Shown here in pieces: positions 7,122 through 8,722 of a stretch of DNA of 8,722 bases (within the stretch, counting starts at the first letter, position 1; each line of letters begins with the position of its first letter). The notes beneath the pieces were generated by a model, which ran no database searches, was not told the origin of the DNA, and saw only the letters and a list, made by a program, of their open reading frames with translations. The stretch comes from Eubacteriales Family XIII. Incertae Sedis bacterium (lineage in GTDB: Bacteria; Bacillota; Clostridia; Peptostreptococcales; Anaerovoracaceae), in the NCBI GenBank assembly GCA_031254995.1, contig JAIRTJ010000111.1, positions 1-8,722 on the forward strand. Reading direction: 5' to 3'. The position numbers and the translations under genes were made by a program.

Positions 7122-8276
7122 ATGGAAGACATCGCTTTGTTTCAAAAAATGAATGCAATCCAAAACGAGTCCATAGACGCTTGGAAAAGCCAGGGGAAGA
7201 AGGTCATAGGTACGGTTTGTTGCCATGTGCCGGAGGAGATCGTCGAGGCGGCGGGAATGCTTGCGGTGCGGGTGCGCGCGACCGGATGTACCGACCAAAG
7301 CACCGCGGAGGTGTGGATGTCTCCGTTCACATGCACGTTCGCGCGTTCGTGTTTGGAATTCATGCTCGACGGAACCTACGGGTTCCTTGACGGGATGGTC
7401 AATTCCGACGGTTGCCTGACCATCGGCCATCTGAAAGACAATGTGTATCACATTGACAAGGAACGCGCACAGAGCGGAAACTTTTTCTTGAAAAAGATCG
7501 AGGCGCCGCGAAACGCGCACAGACATGCGTACGCGTTTTTCGAGGAAGAACTTCGGCGGCTCTGTGTCGACATGGAAGGGGTCTCCGGAAACAAAATCAC
7601 AGACGAAAAACTGTGGGAAGCGATTGAACTGTATAATGAAACGCGCAGTCTGATTCGCGAATTCTACGCGTTGCGGAAGGCAGACGAGCCCGTGATCTCC
7701 GGAACGGATTCCCTGAAGGTGATGCTCGCGGCCATGTCGATGCCCAAGACGGAATTCAATCAAGCGATGCGCGAGTTCCTGAAAGACGCGGACAAGCGGC
7801 CGCCCATCAAAGACGCAAGGGTGCGCCTGATGATCATCGGCAGTGCGCTCGACGATCCCGAATACGTTCGCATCATCGAAGATGCGGGCGGTCTTGTGGT
7901 CGCAGACGCAAACTGCTTCGGCAGCCGTTATCTCTGGGAACCGGTCGTAGCACAAGACGGAGAATCGCCGATACAGACGCTCTCCCGCGAATACCTCGAT
8001 CGTCCCACATGCCCGCGTTCCATGGACATCCACGACAAGCTGATCGATTATATTTTGCAAACGATGAAGGAATACAAGGTGGACGGCGTGATCTTCGAGC
8101 GTCTGAAGTTCTGTGAGGTCTGGGGCGGCGAGGCCGCATTCTTTGATGAAGTATTCAAGAAAGAGGACATCCCTTACATTACAGTAGAGCGCGAAGAAAT
8201 CATGACAAACACAGGACAGCTTGCCGTGCGTGCGGAAGCGTTTATCGAGATGCTTGAGGAAAGGAGCATGCAATGA
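7122..8276 (+). CDS. 2-hydroxyacyl-CoA dehydratase / benzoyl-CoA reductase family, small subunit
   Basis: This is a complete 384-residue protein, the size of FldC, HgdB or BcrC. The N-terminus has the family pattern VCCHVPEEIVEAAGMLAVRV. SPFTCTFARSCLE (Cys71, Cys77) matches the region of the first cluster cysteine. ANCFGSRYLW (Cys265) corresponds to the familiar D-D-x-C-T-G-S-R-Y motif, with some changed positions. LKFCEVWG (Cys331) matches the conserved K-F-C motif. Cys71, Cys265 and Cys331 are therefore the candidate ligands of one [4Fe-4S] cluster. The end, TNTGQLAVRAEAFIEML, is typical of the family. AGGAGG (7111-7116) is five bases before the ATG. Its stop overlaps the next start (ATGA), which implies translational coupling and equal amounts of a heterodimer with the 8273 product. 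Whether it is a dehydratase or a reductase is unresolved. Confidence 0.88.
   Translation: MEDIALFQKMNAIQNESIDAWKSQGKKVIGTVCCHVPEEIVEAAGMLAVRVRATGCTDQSTAEVWMSPFTCTFARSCLEFMLDGTYGFLDGMVNSDGCLTIGHLKDNVYHIDKERAQSGNFFLKKIEAPRNAHRHAYAFFEEELRRLCVDMEGVSGNKITDEKLWEAIELYNETRSLIREFYALRKADEPVISGTDSLKVMLAAMSMPKTEFNQAMREFLKDADKRPPIKDARVRLMIIGSALDDPEYVRIIEDAGGLVVADANCFGSRYLWEPVVAQDGESPIQTLSREYLDRPTCPRSMDIHDKLIDYILQTMKEYKVDGVIFERLKFCEVWGGEAAFFDEVFKKEDIPYITVEREEIMTNTGQLAVRAEAFIEMLEERSMQ
8261..8266 (+). promoter_or_regulatory. ribosome binding site of the second large-subunit gene
   Basis: AAGGAG sits inside the last codons of the upstream small-subunit gene, six bases before the ATG at 8273. It fixes a start that overlaps the upstream stop as ATGA. 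Confidence 0.7.
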
Positions 8277-8722
8277 ATTCCGAAGACAAAAAAGCAGCCG
8301 ATTTGTTTCGGTATTATGCAGAGTCAGCCACAGCCCAGTACGATCACGTCATGTCAACCAGTCCCGAACGCGGATGGATATTCCTGTTGACGAAGGCGTT
8401 TTGGAACGCGGCTTACAAAGCAAAGGAAGAAGGCAAAAAAATCATTCTGTCGGCGGGGTGCGCCCCCATCGAGTTGATCTATTCGTTTGATGCCATTCCG
8501 GTCTATATGGACATGATCGCGACGCGGACGAGCGATGATCAGGAATTGACGGCAAAATACGTGGACATCGCGGAAAAGCTCGTGCCGAACAGCATGTGCG
8601 GTATCACAAAGATACCCTACGGCGTCGTCATGGCCGGCGACATGACCATCAAGCCCGATGCGATGATGTATTCGAGCGTCCCCTGCGACTCCTCGCGTAT
8701 TTCGTATGTGGCGATCAGCCGA
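8273..8722 (+). CDS. 2-hydroxyacyl-CoA dehydratase / benzoyl-CoA reductase family, large subunit (3' end outside window)
   Basis: The first 150 residues are visible and the frame runs open to the last base. KKIILSAGCAPIELIYSF (around 55-72) is the family segment that contacts the CoA substrate region, followed by AIPVYMDMIATR. From about residue 84 on it aligns without gaps to the start of gene 1: by hand about 36 of 66 positions are identical, including EKxV, SSVPCD and SRI. Cys63 and the Cys of SSVPCDSSR are visible; the second is a candidate cluster ligand shared with gene 1. ATGA overlap with the small subunit marks the two as partners. Order small then large resembles bcrC-bcrB. What follows beyond the window, for example an ASKHA ATPase, would decide between dehydratase and reductase. 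Confidence 0.87.
   Translation, partial: MNSEDKKAADLFRYYAESATAQYDHVMSTSPERGWIFLLTKAFWNAAYKAKEEGKKIILSAGCAPIELIYSFDAIPVYMDMIATRTSDDQELTAKYVDIAEKLVPNSMCGITKIPYGVVMAGDMTIKPDAMMYSSVPCDSSRISYVAISR

Noticed and set aside
4998..8273. Very long antisense open frame (1091 codons) across fadA, the ligase and the small subunit
   Set aside because: Three well-supported sense genes with intact catalytic motifs occupy the same DNA. The antisense product is an Arg/His-rich sequence without recognisable domains, and its openness follows from codon bias in register.
1..8722. CRISPR arrays, insertion sequences, tRNA or rRNA genes
   Set aside because: No spaced direct repeats, transposase-like frames, terminal inverted repeats or RNA gene signatures were seen. 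Nearly all bases are coding.

Overview
The window carries seven genes, all on the + strand, read as one tightly packed operon segment that is open at both ends. The gaps are 53 bases or less, most genes have a purine-rich ribosome binding site, one junction is an ATGA overlap, and no promoter or convincing terminator was seen. The organism is most likely a strict anaerobe, because both edges hold subunits of the oxygen-sensitive, iron-sulfur 2-hydroxyacyl-CoA dehydratase / benzoyl-CoA reductase superfamily. The FadN/FadA architecture of the beta-oxidation genes and the AGGAGG-type sites fit a Gram-positive (Bacillota-like) anaerobe, but this is only a lean. By eye the DNA is moderately GC-rich, with codons such as TTA, CTA and TCA strongly avoided.

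Layout: (1) 1-1071, large dehydratase/reductase subunit lacking about its first 83 residues; (2) 1126-1887, CooC/MinD-type P-loop ATPase with the CooC CxC motif; (3) 1946-4300, FadN-type fused 3-hydroxyacyl-CoA dehydrogenase / enoyl-CoA hydratase; (4) 4314-5492, FadA-type thiolase; (5) 5511-7085, AMP-forming acyl-CoA ligase; (6) 7122-8276, small dehydratase/reductase subunit; (7) 8273-8722, N-terminal part of a second large subunit, a paralogue of gene 1.

Read together (inference): the ligase activates an organic acid to its CoA thioester. A radical dehydratase (or reductase) of the HgdAB/FldBC/BcrBC superfamily acts on it, and FadN plus FadA then hydrate, oxidise and thiolytically cleave the resulting 2-enoyl-CoA. 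No acyl-CoA dehydrogenase or electron-transfer flavoprotein is present in the window. A 2-hydroxyacyl-CoA dehydratase could supply the enoyl-CoA in their place, although such genes could lie outside. Two large-subunit paralogues flank the cassette, so the locus probably encodes two enzymes of this superfamily.

The most unusual element is the CooC-like ATPase placed directly after a dehydratase subunit. The usual partner, an ASKHA-type ATPase activator (HgdC/FldI/BcrAD), is not seen in the window. It may lie outside, or the CooC-like protein may serve this system as a cluster-maturation or activating factor. Substrate identity cannot be read from this sequence.
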